Shown: piece by piece, positions 1 through 7,438 of the stretch
Numbering within the stretch: position 1 is the stretch's first letter
Layout of the letters: every line of letters starts with the position of its first letter
Assembly (NCBI RefSeq): GCF_003386235.1
Contig: NZ_QRDZ01000006.1
Coordinates: forward strand, 62,001-126,000
DNA: 64,000 bases
Origin: Cohnella phaseoli
GTDB taxonomy: Bacteria > Bacillota > Bacilli > Paenibacillales > Paenibacillaceae
Reading direction: 5' to 3'
Position numbers and translations under genes: made by a program
The notes under the pieces: model-generated
Database searches by the model: none
Told to the model about the DNA's origin: nothing
The model's input: only the letters and a program-made list of their open reading frames with translations

Positions 1-2412
1 TCGGAGCAATTTCCGCTGCTGAAGGACCTGCTGCAGGCGTTCTCCATCTCCCAGTTTGAACTGGGCGGGTATGAGGCGGACGATATTATCGGGACGATGG
101 CGAAGCAGGCGGAGGAGCAGGGCAAATCCGCGATCATCGTATCCGGGGATAAGGACATGCTGCAGCTTACCACCGAACAGGTCAGCGTCTGGATTACGCG
201 CAAGGGCGTCAGCGAGGTCGAAAGGTTTACGCCGGAAGGGATCCGGGAGAAGTACGGGCTGACGCCCGATCAGATCATCGACCTGAAAGGGTTGATGGGC
301 GACGCCAGCGACAACATTCCGGGTGTTCCCGGAGTCGGCGAGAAGACGGCGCTGAAGCTGCTGCATGAATTCGGCACGGTCGAAGGCGTGTTGGAGCACG
401 TTGAGGAAATCAAAGGCAAACTCCGCGAAAATATCGAAGCCAATAAGGACAGTGCCAAAATGAGCAAAGAGCTGGCGACGATCTATCGCGAGGTTCCGCT
501 TGACTATACGGTCGAGGACGTCTCGTGGAAGGGCTATGATCCGGCAGTTTTGGCGGGGGCGTTCCGCAAGCTGGAATTTAAGGCGCTAAGCGAACGACTG
601 AATCTGGGAACGGCGGACGAGGCGCTGGAGCAGCAGACGGCGGAGACGGCATCTCGCTACGAAGTCGTCCAGGTCGACAAGGAAGGATGGGACGGGCTTT
701 ACGGCGCTTTGGACGGCGCGGAAGCCTTGCTGGTGGACGCGGCGGGAGACAATCCGCATCAGAGCGAAGGCTTCGGAGTGGCGATTGCGGCCGGATCGAC
801 TTGTTATGTCGTTTCGTATGCTTCGTTGCTCGGCCCAGAGGCGACCCAGCTAAGAGAATGGATGGAGAGCGGCGATGCTCCGAAGATCAGCTACGATCTG
901 CATCGCGTCGATCTCGTGCTGGCTCGCTCCGGCATCCAGCTGCGGGGGCATTCTTTCGACGTGCAGTTGGCCGGATATTTGCTCGATCCGACGGAACCCG
1001 ATCCGTCGCTGCACGGTCTGCTGCAGCGGTATAAGCTGGATCCGATTCCATCCGACGAAGCGGCGTACGGCAAGGGTGCCAAGTTCCGCGTTCCGGCGGC
1101 GGACGAGTTGGCCAAGCATTTGGCGGCTAAAGCCGACGCGGTGCGCCGTCTGCGCGAGCCGCTTGCGGAGCAGCTTGAGAAGCTCGGCATGCACAAGCTT
1201 TATTACGAGCTGGAGCAGCCTTTGTCCGTCGTGCTGGCAGGCATGGAGAAGCAGGGCATTGAAGTGCGGCCGGAGACGCTGCAGGAGCTGGGCGCGGAGT
1301 TTCAGCGCCGGCTCGAGGAGACGACCGATGCGATCTATGCGCTGGCGGGCTTCGAGTTCAATATCGGTTCGACCCGTCAGCTTGGCGAGGTGTTGTTCGA
1401 GCGGCTTCGCTTGCCGGTCGTAAAGAAGACGAAGACGGGTTATTCAACCGATGCGGAAGTGTTGGAGAAGCTGGAATCCCATCACGATATCGTTAAGCTG
1501 ATCCTCCATTATCGTCAGCTGTCCAAGCTCCAATCGACCTATATCGAAGGTTTGCTGAAGGAAATACGGCCGGAGACGGGCAAAATCCATACGTTTTATC
1601 GGCAAACGATCGCAGCGACCGGAAGGCTGTCGAGCCAATACCCGAACCTGCAAAATATTCCGATTCGTCTGGAGGAAGGCCGGCAAATCCGCAAAGCGTT
1701 CGTGCCGTCGGAGCCGGGATGGACGATTGTCGCTGCCGACTACTCGCAGATCGAACTGCGGGTGCTGGCGCATATTTCCGGGGACGACGGATTAAAAGAA
1801 GCGTTTCTTAAGGAAATGGACATCCATACGAAGACGGCGATGGACGTGTTCGGAGTTTCCGCGGATCGGGTGGACGCCAACATGAGGCGCCAGGCCAAGG
1901 CCGTCAATTTCGGCATCGTATACGGTATCAGCGATTGGGGTTTGTCGCAAAACTTGAACATCACGCGGGGCGAGGCTGCGGATTTCATTGAGCAGTATTT
2001 CGTGGCGTTCCCCGGAGTGCGCCGTTATATGACCGACATTGTAGAACAGGCGAGGAAGGACGGCTATGTTACGACGCTGCTTGAGCGTCGCCGCTACTTG
2101 CCGGAGATTCGCCATTCGAACTTCAATCTGCGTTCATTCGCGGAGCGCACGGCGATGAACACGCCAATCCAAGGAACCGCAGCGGACATCATCAAGCTGG
2201 CGATGATGCGGATGAGCGAAGAGCTGTCCTCTCGCGGCATGCGCAGCCGGATGCTGCTGCAGGTTCATGACGAATTGGTGTTCGAGGTTCCGGAGGACGA
2301 ATTGGAGACGATGAAAGCCCTTGTGCCGGAAACGATGAAAAACGCGCTGAAGCTCGACGTGCCGCTGCTGGCGGAAGTCAGCGTAGGCTCGAACTGGTAC
2401 GAAGCGAAGTAA
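1..2412 (+). CDS. polA: DNA polymerase I, 5'-truncated by window edge
   Basis: Replicative-repair DNA polymerase I, which fills gaps and removes RNA primers. The frame is open from base 1, so the N-terminus (roughly 80-90 residues of the 5'-nuclease domain) lies outside the window. Visible parts in order are the rest of the 5'-3' exonuclease domain (GYEADDIIGT, then the helix-hairpin-helix GVPGVGEKTA), a 3'-5' exonuclease-like domain lacking an obvious set of catalytic acidic residues as in Bacillus-type enzymes (inference), and a full polymerase domain. Motif A DYSQIELR starts near nt 1738, motif B RRQAKAVNFGIVYG near 1885, and motif C VHDE lies at 2263-2274. The stop is 15 nt before mutM, matching the conserved Firmicute order polA-mutM-ytaF-coaE. 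Confidence 0.97.
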   Translation, partial: SEQFPLLKDLLQAFSISQFELGGYEADDIIGTMAKQAEEQGKSAIIVSGDKDMLQLTTEQVSVWITRKGVSEVERFTPEGIREKYGLTPDQIIDLKGLMGDASDNIPGVPGVGEKTALKLLHEFGTVEGVLEHVEEIKGKLRENIEANKDSAKMSKELATIYREVPLDYTVEDVSWKGYDPAVLAGAFRKLEFKALSERLNLGTADEALEQQTAETASRYEVVQVDKEGWDGLYGALDGAEALLVDAAGDNPHQSEGFGVAIAAGSTCYVVSYASLLGPEATQLREWMESGDAPKISYDLHRVDLVLARSGIQLRGHSFDVQLAGYLLDPTEPDPSLHGLLQRYKLDPIPSDEAAYGKGAKFRVPAADELAKHLAAKADAVRRLREPLAEQLEKLGMHKLYYELEQPLSVVLAGMEKQGIEVRPETLQELGAEFQRRLEETTDAIYALAGFEFNIGSTRQLGEVLFERLRLPVVKKTKTGYSTDAEVLEKLESHHDIVKLILHYRQLSKLQSTYIEGLLKEIRPETGKIHTFYRQTIAATGRLSSQYPNLQNIPIRLEEGRQIRKAFVPSEPGWTIVAADYSQIELRVLAHISGDDGLKEAFLKEMDIHTKTAMDVFGVSADRVDANMRRQAKAVNFGIVYGISDWGLSQNLNITRGEAADFIEQYFVAFPGVRRYMTDIVEQARKDGYVTTLLERRRYLPEIRHSNFNLRSFAERTAMNTPIQGTAADIIKLAMMRMSEELSSRGMRSRMLLQVHDELVFEVPEDELETMKALVPETMKNALKLDVPLLAEVSVGSNWYEAK

Positions 2413-2427
2413 AAGGAAGTGAAGAGA

Positions 2428-3348
2428 ATGCCCGAATTGCCAGAAGTAGAAACGGTGCGTCGCACCTTGAATCAATTAATCGCCGGCAAAACGATCGAAT
2501 GCGTGACAGTGACCCTCCCGCGCATTCTTCAGAAGCCGGACGATCCGCAGGCGTTCGCCGCCATGCTGGAGGGAAGAACGTTCCAATCGGTGGAACGCCG
2601 GGGGAAATTTCTCCGGCTCGTTCTGGACGGAGTGGTGCTGATTTCCCATCTAAGGATGGAAGGCCGCTACGGCTTGTACGGCAAAGACGAACCTGTCGAG
2701 CTCCACACTCACGTTAGATTTTCTTTTACGGATGGTACGGAGCTGCGTTATAAGGACGTACGCCAATTCGGCACGATGCATCTGTTCGCGCCGGGAGACG
2801 AATGGATTGCCGCTCCACTGAATAAACTGGGATTGGAGCCGCTTGACGAGAGCTTCACGTTGGACGAATTCACGCGCGTGCTGGCTAGAAGGACGACGAA
2901 GATCAAGCCGCTGCTGCTCAACCAGGAGGTTGTCGTCGGTCTAGGCAACATTTATGTGGATGAAGCGCTGCATGCGGCAGGCATCCATCCCGAGACGCCC
3001 GCCAGCGAGCTGAAGCGGAAGGAGCACCAGAAGCTTCATGACGCGATTGTCGCTACGTTGGCGGCCGCGGTGGAAGCGGGAGGCTCTTCGATTAAGTCGT
3101 ATGTGAACGGCCAAGGCGAGATGGGACTTTTCCAGCATAGTTTGAGGGCTTACGGCAGAACGGGAGAGCCTTGCTCCGAATGCGGCACGCCAATTGAGAA
3201 ATCGGTCGTTGGCGGTCGAGGGACGCACGTATGTCCGAGCTGCCAGAAGCCTCCGCGCGGCGGGGGCTTAACCGCAGTGTCGGTCGGCGCTGCGAAGAAG
3301 CGTCGGTCCAACGCCGTGAAGCGGCGTTTGGACGGAGTGGAGCAATAG
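2428..3348 (+). CDS. mutM: Formamidopyrimidine-DNA glycosylase
   Basis: Base-excision repair enzyme that removes 8-oxoguanine and formamidopyrimidines and nicks at the abasic site. I chose the ATG at 2428 over an in-frame GTG at 2419 because the family needs Pro2 as the catalytic nucleophile, and this start gives MPELPEVETV with Pro2 and Glu3. The C-terminus has the zinc finger CSEC...CPSC that ends the normal family sequence. About 30 extra residues follow, rich in Gly, Lys and Arg (ending KRRLDGVEQ), so the protein is about 306 residues against the usual 270-280. It lies 15 nt after polA and is probably co-transcribed with it. Confidence 0.96.
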   Translation: MPELPEVETVRRTLNQLIAGKTIECVTVTLPRILQKPDDPQAFAAMLEGRTFQSVERRGKFLRLVLDGVVLISHLRMEGRYGLYGKDEPVELHTHVRFSFTDGTELRYKDVRQFGTMHLFAPGDEWIAAPLNKLGLEPLDESFTLDEFTRVLARRTTKIKPLLLNQEVVVGLGNIYVDEALHAAGIHPETPASELKRKEHQKLHDAIVATLAAAVEAGGSSIKSYVNGQGEMGLFQHSLRAYGRTGEPCSECGTPIEKSVVGGRGTHVCPSCQKPPRGGGLTAVSVGAAKKRRSNAVKRRLDGVEQ

Positions 3349-3454
3349 AAGCGCATTAAGCGGGGCATTGTCGGCGCCGCCTGCATAGGATGGAAAGTAC
3401 CCGGCTTCCGAAATAGGAAGCGAGGGATCGCATCCATGCAGGGGGATATGCATT

Positions 3455-4141
3455 ATGACGGCATCTGTCGCATCGCTTCTGTTATTATCATTTGCGGTAA
3501 GTCTGGACGGCTTCGGCGTTGGAATGACTTACGGCGTCAGGAAAATCAAAATTCCCGTATCTTCCGTCGCAATTATTTCGGCTTGTTCCGGTTTGATCAT
3601 TTTGCTCTCGATGATGGTCGGTGTCGCGATGACGCGTTGGATACCGCCCCAGGGAGCTTCGGCTGTGGGAGCGGTCATCCTGATCGGCATCGGCATGTGG
3701 GCTCTGCTGCAGTTTATTCGCAGCGGAGAACGCGACGAGCGAGACCGGGGCAAACACGGCAGCGCGGGAGCGGGGGCGGCGGATACGATCGGCAATGCTC
3801 CTGTGCTTAAGATGGAGCTTAAAATATTCGGATTCATTATTCAAATTCTGCGTACGCCTTCGGCGGCCGATATGGACCGGTCAGGCACGATTAGCGCAGG
3901 CGAAGCTTTTCTGCTCGGAACAGCGTTGTCTCTAGACGCTTTCGGAGCCGGTATCGGCGCGGCTCTGGTCGGCTTTCCGCCGCTGCTTACGGCGGTGGTG
4001 ATCGCCGCATCGAGCGGGTTGTTTCTCTGGTCCGGCACGAAGTTCGGTATGTGGGCGTCTCGCTGGCGTTGGGTAAAGCAGCTATCCATGCTGCCCGGCA
4101 TCATTTTGATCTTGATGGGTGTTTTCAAACTGTTTGTCTAG
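3455..4141 (+). CDS. ytaF: Sporulation membrane protein YtaF
   Basis: Polytopic membrane protein of the YtaF family, related to MntP-type transporters and linked to sporulation; its molecular role is not established. The 228-residue sequence shows the family's internal duplication. The halves SLLLLSFAVSLDGFGVGMTY and the later FLLGTALSLDAFGAGIGAAL each begin a membrane segment with an Asp-containing helix, and they are separated by a hydrophilic loop of about 60 residues. GGGGGA at 3440-3446 serves as ribosome binding site for the ATG. The position between mutM and coaE is the conserved one in Bacillales. A 106-nt gap before it contains no recognisable gene. Confidence 0.9.
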   Translation: MTASVASLLLLSFAVSLDGFGVGMTYGVRKIKIPVSSVAIISACSGLIILLSMMVGVAMTRWIPPQGASAVGAVILIGIGMWALLQFIRSGERDERDRGKHGSAGAGAADTIGNAPVLKMELKIFGFIIQILRTPSAADMDRSGTISAGEAFLLGTALSLDAFGAGIGAALVGFPPLLTAVVIAASSGLFLWSGTKFGMWASRWRWVKQLSMLPGIILILMGVFKLFV

Positions 4142-4180
4142 TCGACGTTTTCATGAAATCGGAAGTAAGGAAGAGATCGT

Positions 4181-4777
4181 ATGAACATAGGTTTAACGGG
4201 AGGCATCGCCACCGGTAAAAGCACGGTCGCCAAGTTGCTCACGGAGCGCGGGGCGAAGCTGATCGATCTGGATAAAATCGCCCGGGAGGTCGTTGAGCCC
4301 GGGCAACCGGCTTTGCATGCGATCGCCGAACGGTTCGGACAAGCTGTGCTGCAACCGGACGGTTCATTGGACCGCAAGAAGCTTGGCGCAGTCGTTTTCT
4401 CCGACCTGGAGGAGCGCAAAGCGCTTGAAGCGATTACGCATCCGGCCATTCGAGCCGTCATGAAGGAACGAATGGCGCGCTACGAAGCGGAGGAACCGGA
4501 CCGACTGGTTGTCGTCGACGTTCCGCTGCTGTTCGAGTCGAAGCTGGAAAGTTACTTTGAGCAGGTGATGGTCGTCTACGTTCCACGGGAGACCCAGCTG
4601 CGGCGATTGATCGAGCGCGACGCTCTGACGCCGGAGGAGGCCGAGAAGAGGCTTGCGGCCCAGATGGATATCGAGGAGAAAAAAAGGCGAGCGGACATAC
4701 TCATTCACAATACAGGAACGCCGGAGGATACGGATCGGCAGATTGATCGCTTCTGGCGGGAAAAGGGGCTAGGATGA
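4181..4777 (+). CDS. coaE: Dephospho-CoA kinase
   Basis: Last enzyme of coenzyme A synthesis, phosphorylating the 3'-OH of dephospho-CoA with ATP in the cytoplasm. The protein has 198 residues, the normal length. The P-loop GGIATGKST lies at residues 7-15. The core DKIAREVV, the ITHPAIR segment and VVDVPLLFES, all typical of CoaE, follow. AAGGAAGAG precedes the ATG. The stop overlaps the start of the next gene by four bases (ATGA), so the transglycosylase gene is translationally coupled. Confidence 0.96.
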   Translation: MNIGLTGGIATGKSTVAKLLTERGAKLIDLDKIAREVVEPGQPALHAIAERFGQAVLQPDGSLDRKKLGAVVFSDLEERKALEAITHPAIRAVMKERMARYEAEEPDRLVVVDVPLLFESKLESYFEQVMVVYVPRETQLRRLIERDALTPEEAEKRLAAQMDIEEKKRRADILIHNTGTPEDTDRQIDRFWREKGLG

Positions 4778-5343
4778 AGAAGAGAGTTAGACGCAAGCGC
4801 TTCATCCTTCTGTTAGTCCTGATTCTGCTCGGCGTTTTGTTCATCCGGTCGGATTGGCTAGGGAAAAGAATTTATCCGATTTCATTCCAGGATGAGATTA
4901 AGCGGAACGCCCAGCAGTACGAGCTCGATCCGCTTCTGATCGCAGCGATTATCCGCGTCGAATCGAACTATAAGCTAACAGCCGTTTCCCGAAAGGGAGC
5001 GGTCGGAATTATGCAAATTATGCCGGATACGGCCGCGTGGATTTTAAAGAAAGGCGATTTCGGAGAAATTACGGTAGAGGATGTCGGAAGTCAGGCGCAT
5101 GCGGGAATTTCACTCGGCTCTTGGTACGTGAAGGAGCTGCATCGACAGTTCGACGGCGATCTGGTCAAGTCGCTGGCCGCCTATAACGCCGGTCCCGGGA
5201 AGGTCAAATCGTGGCTGGAAAACAGAGTGTGGGATGGAAAAGAGCAGACAATCAGCGACATTCCGTACGGGGAGACTAGACATTACGTGCAACGTGTGTT
5301 GTATTATTATAAGAAGTATCAGGATATTTACGTAACGTTATAA
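4774..5343 (+). CDS. Membrane-anchored lytic transglycosylase (SLT domain)
   Basis: Predicted peptidoglycan lytic transglycosylase that cleaves glycan strands on the outer face of the membrane. After a basic start (MKKRVRRKR) one hydrophobic segment (residues 9-25) forms a signal anchor. The SLT fold follows: the catalytic Glu in RVESNYKLTAVSRKGAVGIM, the GIMQIMP motif, and LAAYNAGPGKV near the C-terminus. The 189-residue size fits the small YjbJ/Slt-type proteins of Bacillales. It overlaps coaE by 4 nt, a pairing common in Paenibacillaceae as far as I recall. Confidence 0.93.
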   Translation: MKKRVRRKRFILLLVLILLGVLFIRSDWLGKRIYPISFQDEIKRNAQQYELDPLLIAAIIRVESNYKLTAVSRKGAVGIMQIMPDTAAWILKKGDFGEITVEDVGSQAHAGISLGSWYVKELHRQFDGDLVKSLAAYNAGPGKVKSWLENRVWDGKEQTISDIPYGETRHYVQRVLYYYKKYQDIYVTL

Positions 5344-5365
5344 TTTTTTTTCCAAATAGGTAAGA

Positions 5366-5397
5366 GGAAGCCTCGAAGCGTTTGCTTCGAAGCTTCC
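5366..5397. terminator. Hairpin between convergent slt and spore-protein genes
   Basis: GGAAGCCTCGAAGC, loop GTTT, GCTTCGAAGCTTCC: 13 of 14 positions pair. It lies between two genes that end towards each other, so it may serve both. The T-tracts beside it are poor, so termination strength is uncertain. Confidence 0.6.
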
Positions 5398-5434
5398 CGG
5401 TATTAAGTGCTTCGGCTGTCGATGATCGTTAGCA

Positions 5435-5650
5435 TTAACGACCTGCCAGCTGTTGCTCAGCGATTTGTACCAAACGGCGGGTAATGTGACCCCCGATGGA
5501 ACCGTTGTCCTTCGTAGTCATGTTCCCTTGGTAACCGTCTTGCGGGATAGCGATGCCCAGCTCTTGAGCCGCTTCGTATTTCAGTTGGTTCAGGCCTGCA
5601 GTCGCTTGTGGAACAACCAATTGGTTGCTGTTGTTGTTTTGTCCGGCCAT
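5435..5650 (-). CDS. Alpha/beta-type small acid-soluble spore protein
   Basis: DNA-binding spore-core protein that coats and protects DNA in dormant spores and is degraded at germination. The 71-residue sequence has the two family signatures: the first conserved block KYEAAQELGI, which includes the expected site for the germination protease, and the second block GSIGGHITRRLVQIAEQQL. A near-perfect AAGGAGGTGA ribosome binding site lies upstream of the ATG, as is usual for these highly expressed genes. It stands alone and reads against the neighbouring slt and nrdR genes. Expression in the forespore under sigma-G is expected from the family; I did not identify the promoter. Confidence 0.95.
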   Translation of the reverse strand: MAGQNNNSNQLVVPQATAGLNQLKYEAAQELGIAIPQDGYQGNMTTKDNGSIGGHITRRLVQIAEQQLAGR

Positions 5651-5759
5651 GTGTGTTCACCTCCTTGCGGTTGGTAACTGTATTATGTGCTTTATTCTGA
5701 TGTTCATGTAAGGGAAGCCTTGGAAAATCATTCAAAATCGAAGGAGATGAGTCGACGAC

Positions 5760-6221
5760 ATGAAATGCCCTTATTGCGATTACAACGGAACGAAGGTGCT
5801 GGACTCCCGTCCGGCCAACGACAACAAGTCGATTCGCCGCCGTAGGGAGTGCGAAAAGTGCGGCCGTCGGTTCACGACTTTCGAGACGGTTGAGGAAACG
5901 CCGCTGATGGTCATCAAGAAGGACGGCAGCCGCGAGGAGTTCAGCCGGGACAAAGTGCTCAGGGGCTTGTTGCGCGCTTGCGAGAAGCGTCCGGTATCCG
6001 TTGGCCAGCTTGAAGTCATCGTCTCCGAGGTAGAGCGGGAAATCCGCAATACGGCCTCGGCCGAGGTCGAGAGCCGGATTATCGGCGAGCTGCTGATGGA
6101 GCATATTTATCCCGTCGATGAAGTCGCCTACGTGCGTTTCGCGTCGGTGTATCGCCAGTTCAAGGACATCAATATGTTCCTTAAAGAGCTGAACACGCTG
6201 ATGAACAAACACGGTATATAA
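5760..6221 (+). CDS. nrdR: Transcriptional repressor NrdR
   Basis: ATP/dATP-sensing repressor of ribonucleotide reductase genes. The 153-residue protein starts [10 protein letters not shown] and has the zinc ribbon CPYC...CEKCGRRF (residues 3-34) followed by the ATP-cone domain ([18 protein letters not shown] onward). Length and order are standard. The start has AAGGAGATGAG upstream. The gene ends with a clear terminator at 6241-6279. No NrdR box was noticed close by, consistent with its targets lying elsewhere. Confidence 0.97.
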   Translation: MKCPYCDYNGTKVLDSRPANDNKSIRRRRECEKCGRRFTTFETVEETPLMVIKKDGSREEFSRDKVLRGLLRACEKRPVSVGQLEVIVSEVEREIRNTASAEVESRIIGELLMEHIYPVDEVAYVRFASVYRQFKDINMFLKELNTLMNKHGI

Positions 6222-6240
6222 GCAGCCAACGAGATCTCAG

Positions 6241-6279
6241 GCCCGCGTTCCTTGCAGGAACCGGGCTCTTTATTTTTTT
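6241..6279 (+). terminator. Rho-independent terminator of nrdR
   Basis: GCCCGCGTTCC, loop TTGC, then GGAACCGGGC with one bulged base, followed by TCTTTATTTTTTTA. Confidence 0.88.
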
Positions 6280-6293
6280 ATGCGATAAAAGCG

Positions 6294-6321
6294 TTGACAA
6301 GCCTGCTGGCTCTGTGATAAA
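6294..6321 (+). promoter_or_regulatory. Sigma-A promoter of the tRNA-Ala gene
   Basis: TTGACA at 6294-6299 and GATAAA at 6316-6321 with 16-bp spacing and TGTG just before the -10. It lies about 60 bp upstream of the tRNA. Confidence 0.65.
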
Positions 6322-6380
6322 CTCATTTTTGTCGCCAACGAAATACCATCGCGCGACCGACGATATCAAGTATGTATCCC

Positions 6381-6456
6381 GGGCCTTTAGCTCAGCTGGG
6401 AGAGCGCTTCGCTGGCAGCGAAGAGGTCAGCGGTTCGATCCCGCTAAGGTCCACCA
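6381..6456 (+). tRNA. tRNA-Ala (anticodon GGC)
   Basis: A 76-nt cloverleaf with encoded CCA. The acceptor arms GGGCCTT/AAGGTCC pair with one G-U. The D arm is GCTCAGCTGGGAGAGC, the anticodon stem CTTCG/CGAAG encloses loop CTGGCAG (anticodon GGC), and the T arm is AGCGGTTCGATCCCGCT. Its own terminator follows at once. The 3' part is repeated at 7193-7262. Confidence 0.95.
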
Positions 6457-6508
6457 AAAGTGTAAATTCACGCAACCTGCGAAGGTTGCGTTTTTATTTT
6501 GGCTGGAC
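6438..6508 (+). repeat. Direct repeat, copy 1 (tRNA 3' end plus terminator)
   Basis: A 71-nt segment running from the T arm of tRNA-Ala through CCA and the terminator to GGCTGGAC. Copy 2 at 7193-7262 differs by one substitution and one missing G. The layout resembles attachment sites left by elements that integrate at tRNA 3' ends. Confidence 0.85.
6471..6500 (+). terminator. tRNA-Ala terminator
   Basis: CGCAACC, loop TGCGAA, GGTTGCG, then TTTTTATTTT. The whole terminator is part of the 71-bp segment duplicated at 7193-7262. Confidence 0.9.
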
Positions 6509-6516
6509 TAAGCTGA

Positions 6517-6645
6517 TCGAACCAAGGTGGGGGCGTTCCGCGCACAGAGAGTTGGAGGCGTTTAAACGGGGCCGCGCAAATTATTTGGGACGTCTGGAAC
6601 GAATATCCGCAGCAAGTTGCCAAAAAATATAAACTTGACAGCTAG
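6517..6645 (+). pseudogene. 3' remnant of an unidentified gene
   Basis: A frame with no usable start, opening just after an in-frame TGA at 6514 and ending at TAG 6643. Its last part reads very much like the C-terminus of a real protein (WRRLNGAAQI, then WDVWNEYPQQVAKKYKLDS) and it changes to AT-rich codons. It begins within 10 nt of the end of repeat copy 1, as if the gene had been cut at that junction. I do not recognise the family, and a chance frame cannot be excluded. Confidence 0.4.
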
Positions 6646-6651
6646 TTGTCA
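6636..6651. promoter_or_regulatory. Inverted repeat upstream of the DUF1801-type gene
   Basis: TGACAGCTAGTTGTCA is a near-palindrome (14 of 16 positions symmetric) overlapping a TTGACA -35-like hexamer at 6635-6640. It lies about 45 bp before the next start codon and could be an operator. Confidence 0.45.
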
Positions 6652-6694
6652 GGTTGGTTATTTTATACTAAGCTCATTCTAATCGCAGAAGTGG

Positions 6695-7123
6695 GTGATC
6701 CGTGTGGATAAAATTGAAAATACTAAGGTAGCCGCTGTATTTGAACAGTATCCTGTAAAATTTCAGAAGAAGCTGCTTTTTCTCCGGCAACTTATTTTGG
6801 ATACTGCTTCACAGACAGATGGGGTTGATTCCGTGGAAGAGACATTAAAATGGGGAGAACCAAGTTACATTACGAAAACAGGAAGCACAATTAGAATAGC
6901 TTGGAAAAAGTCGAATCCAAGTCAGTATGCCCTATATTTTAACTGCAAAACGATACTCGTTGAGACATTCCGGGAAGTCTACCGTGATAAATTCACTTTT
7001 GAAGGAAACCGAGCGATTATATTCAATGAAGACGACGACATATTCGTAGATGAATTAAAGCAATGCATTTCATCGTCGCTCACTTATCACGTTCGGAAGC
7101 ATGTTCCTATGTTAGGCTTATGA
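6695..7123 (+). CDS. DUF1801-like protein
   Basis: A 142-residue soluble protein resembling the DUF1801 (YdhG-like) family. It has an N-terminal helical segment (LLFLRQLILDTA), the segment EETLKWGEPSYITKTGSTIRIAWK typical of the family's central sheet, and a C-terminal helical tail. The biochemical role of the family is not established. The start is GTG 6695; a second GTG at 6704 is possible and neither has a strong ribosome binding site. It is the only intact gene between the two tRNA-end repeats and its base composition is more AT-rich than the core genes to the left, which suggests transfer. Confidence 0.7.
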   Translation: MIRVDKIENTKVAAVFEQYPVKFQKKLLFLRQLILDTASQTDGVDSVEETLKWGEPSYITKTGSTIRIAWKKSNPSQYALYFNCKTILVETFREVYRDKFTFEGNRAIIFNEDDDIFVDELKQCISSSLTYHVRKHVPMLGL

Positions 7124-7192
7124 TTCTATGATTAACAGCCTTTGGGGCAGTGAAACCGGCTAATGCGGGTCTAAGCTCGAAAGAATATCGTT

Positions 7193-7262
7193 ATCCCGCT
7201 AAGATCCACCAAAATGTAAATTCACGCAACCTGCGAAGGTTGCGTTTTTATTTTGGCTGGAC
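7193..7262 (+). repeat. Direct repeat, copy 2 (tRNA-Ala 3' end plus terminator)
   Basis: 70 nt matching 6438-6508 except GGTCC to GATCC and one deleted G. The 5' part of the tRNA is not present upstream, so this is a tRNA tail only. The copied terminator (7225-7254) should still work. Confidence 0.85.
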
Positions 7263-7350
7263 GTAACAAGCTTAGCGTGGAGCCCGTGGCGGAGACAGCT
7301 TGGTGATTGTCCATTGACATTTATCCAAAAGAATCATTGCGTTTTTTTCA

Positions 7351-7405
7351 TTGTTTCCCCTTTTTGTACAAGCTACAATAAACTATGGTAATGATAATCA
7401 TTTTC
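7351..7405 (+). promoter_or_regulatory. Promoter and Fur box of the siderophore-binding lipoprotein gene
   Basis: TTGTTT (7351-7356), 17 bp, TACAAT (7374-7379), then GGTAATGATAATCATTTTC at 7387-7405, which matches the classical 19-bp Fur consensus at 17 positions. The box sits just downstream of the -10, so repression by Fur-iron is expected. Confidence 0.85.
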
Positions 7406-7438
7406 AATTAATAGAAAGAAGGAAAGGGGTACTAAAAT

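Noticed and set aside
5457-6212. 251-codon minus-strand frame over nrdR
   Set aside because: It runs antisense through nrdR and into the spore-protein region; both of those have unmistakable motifs.
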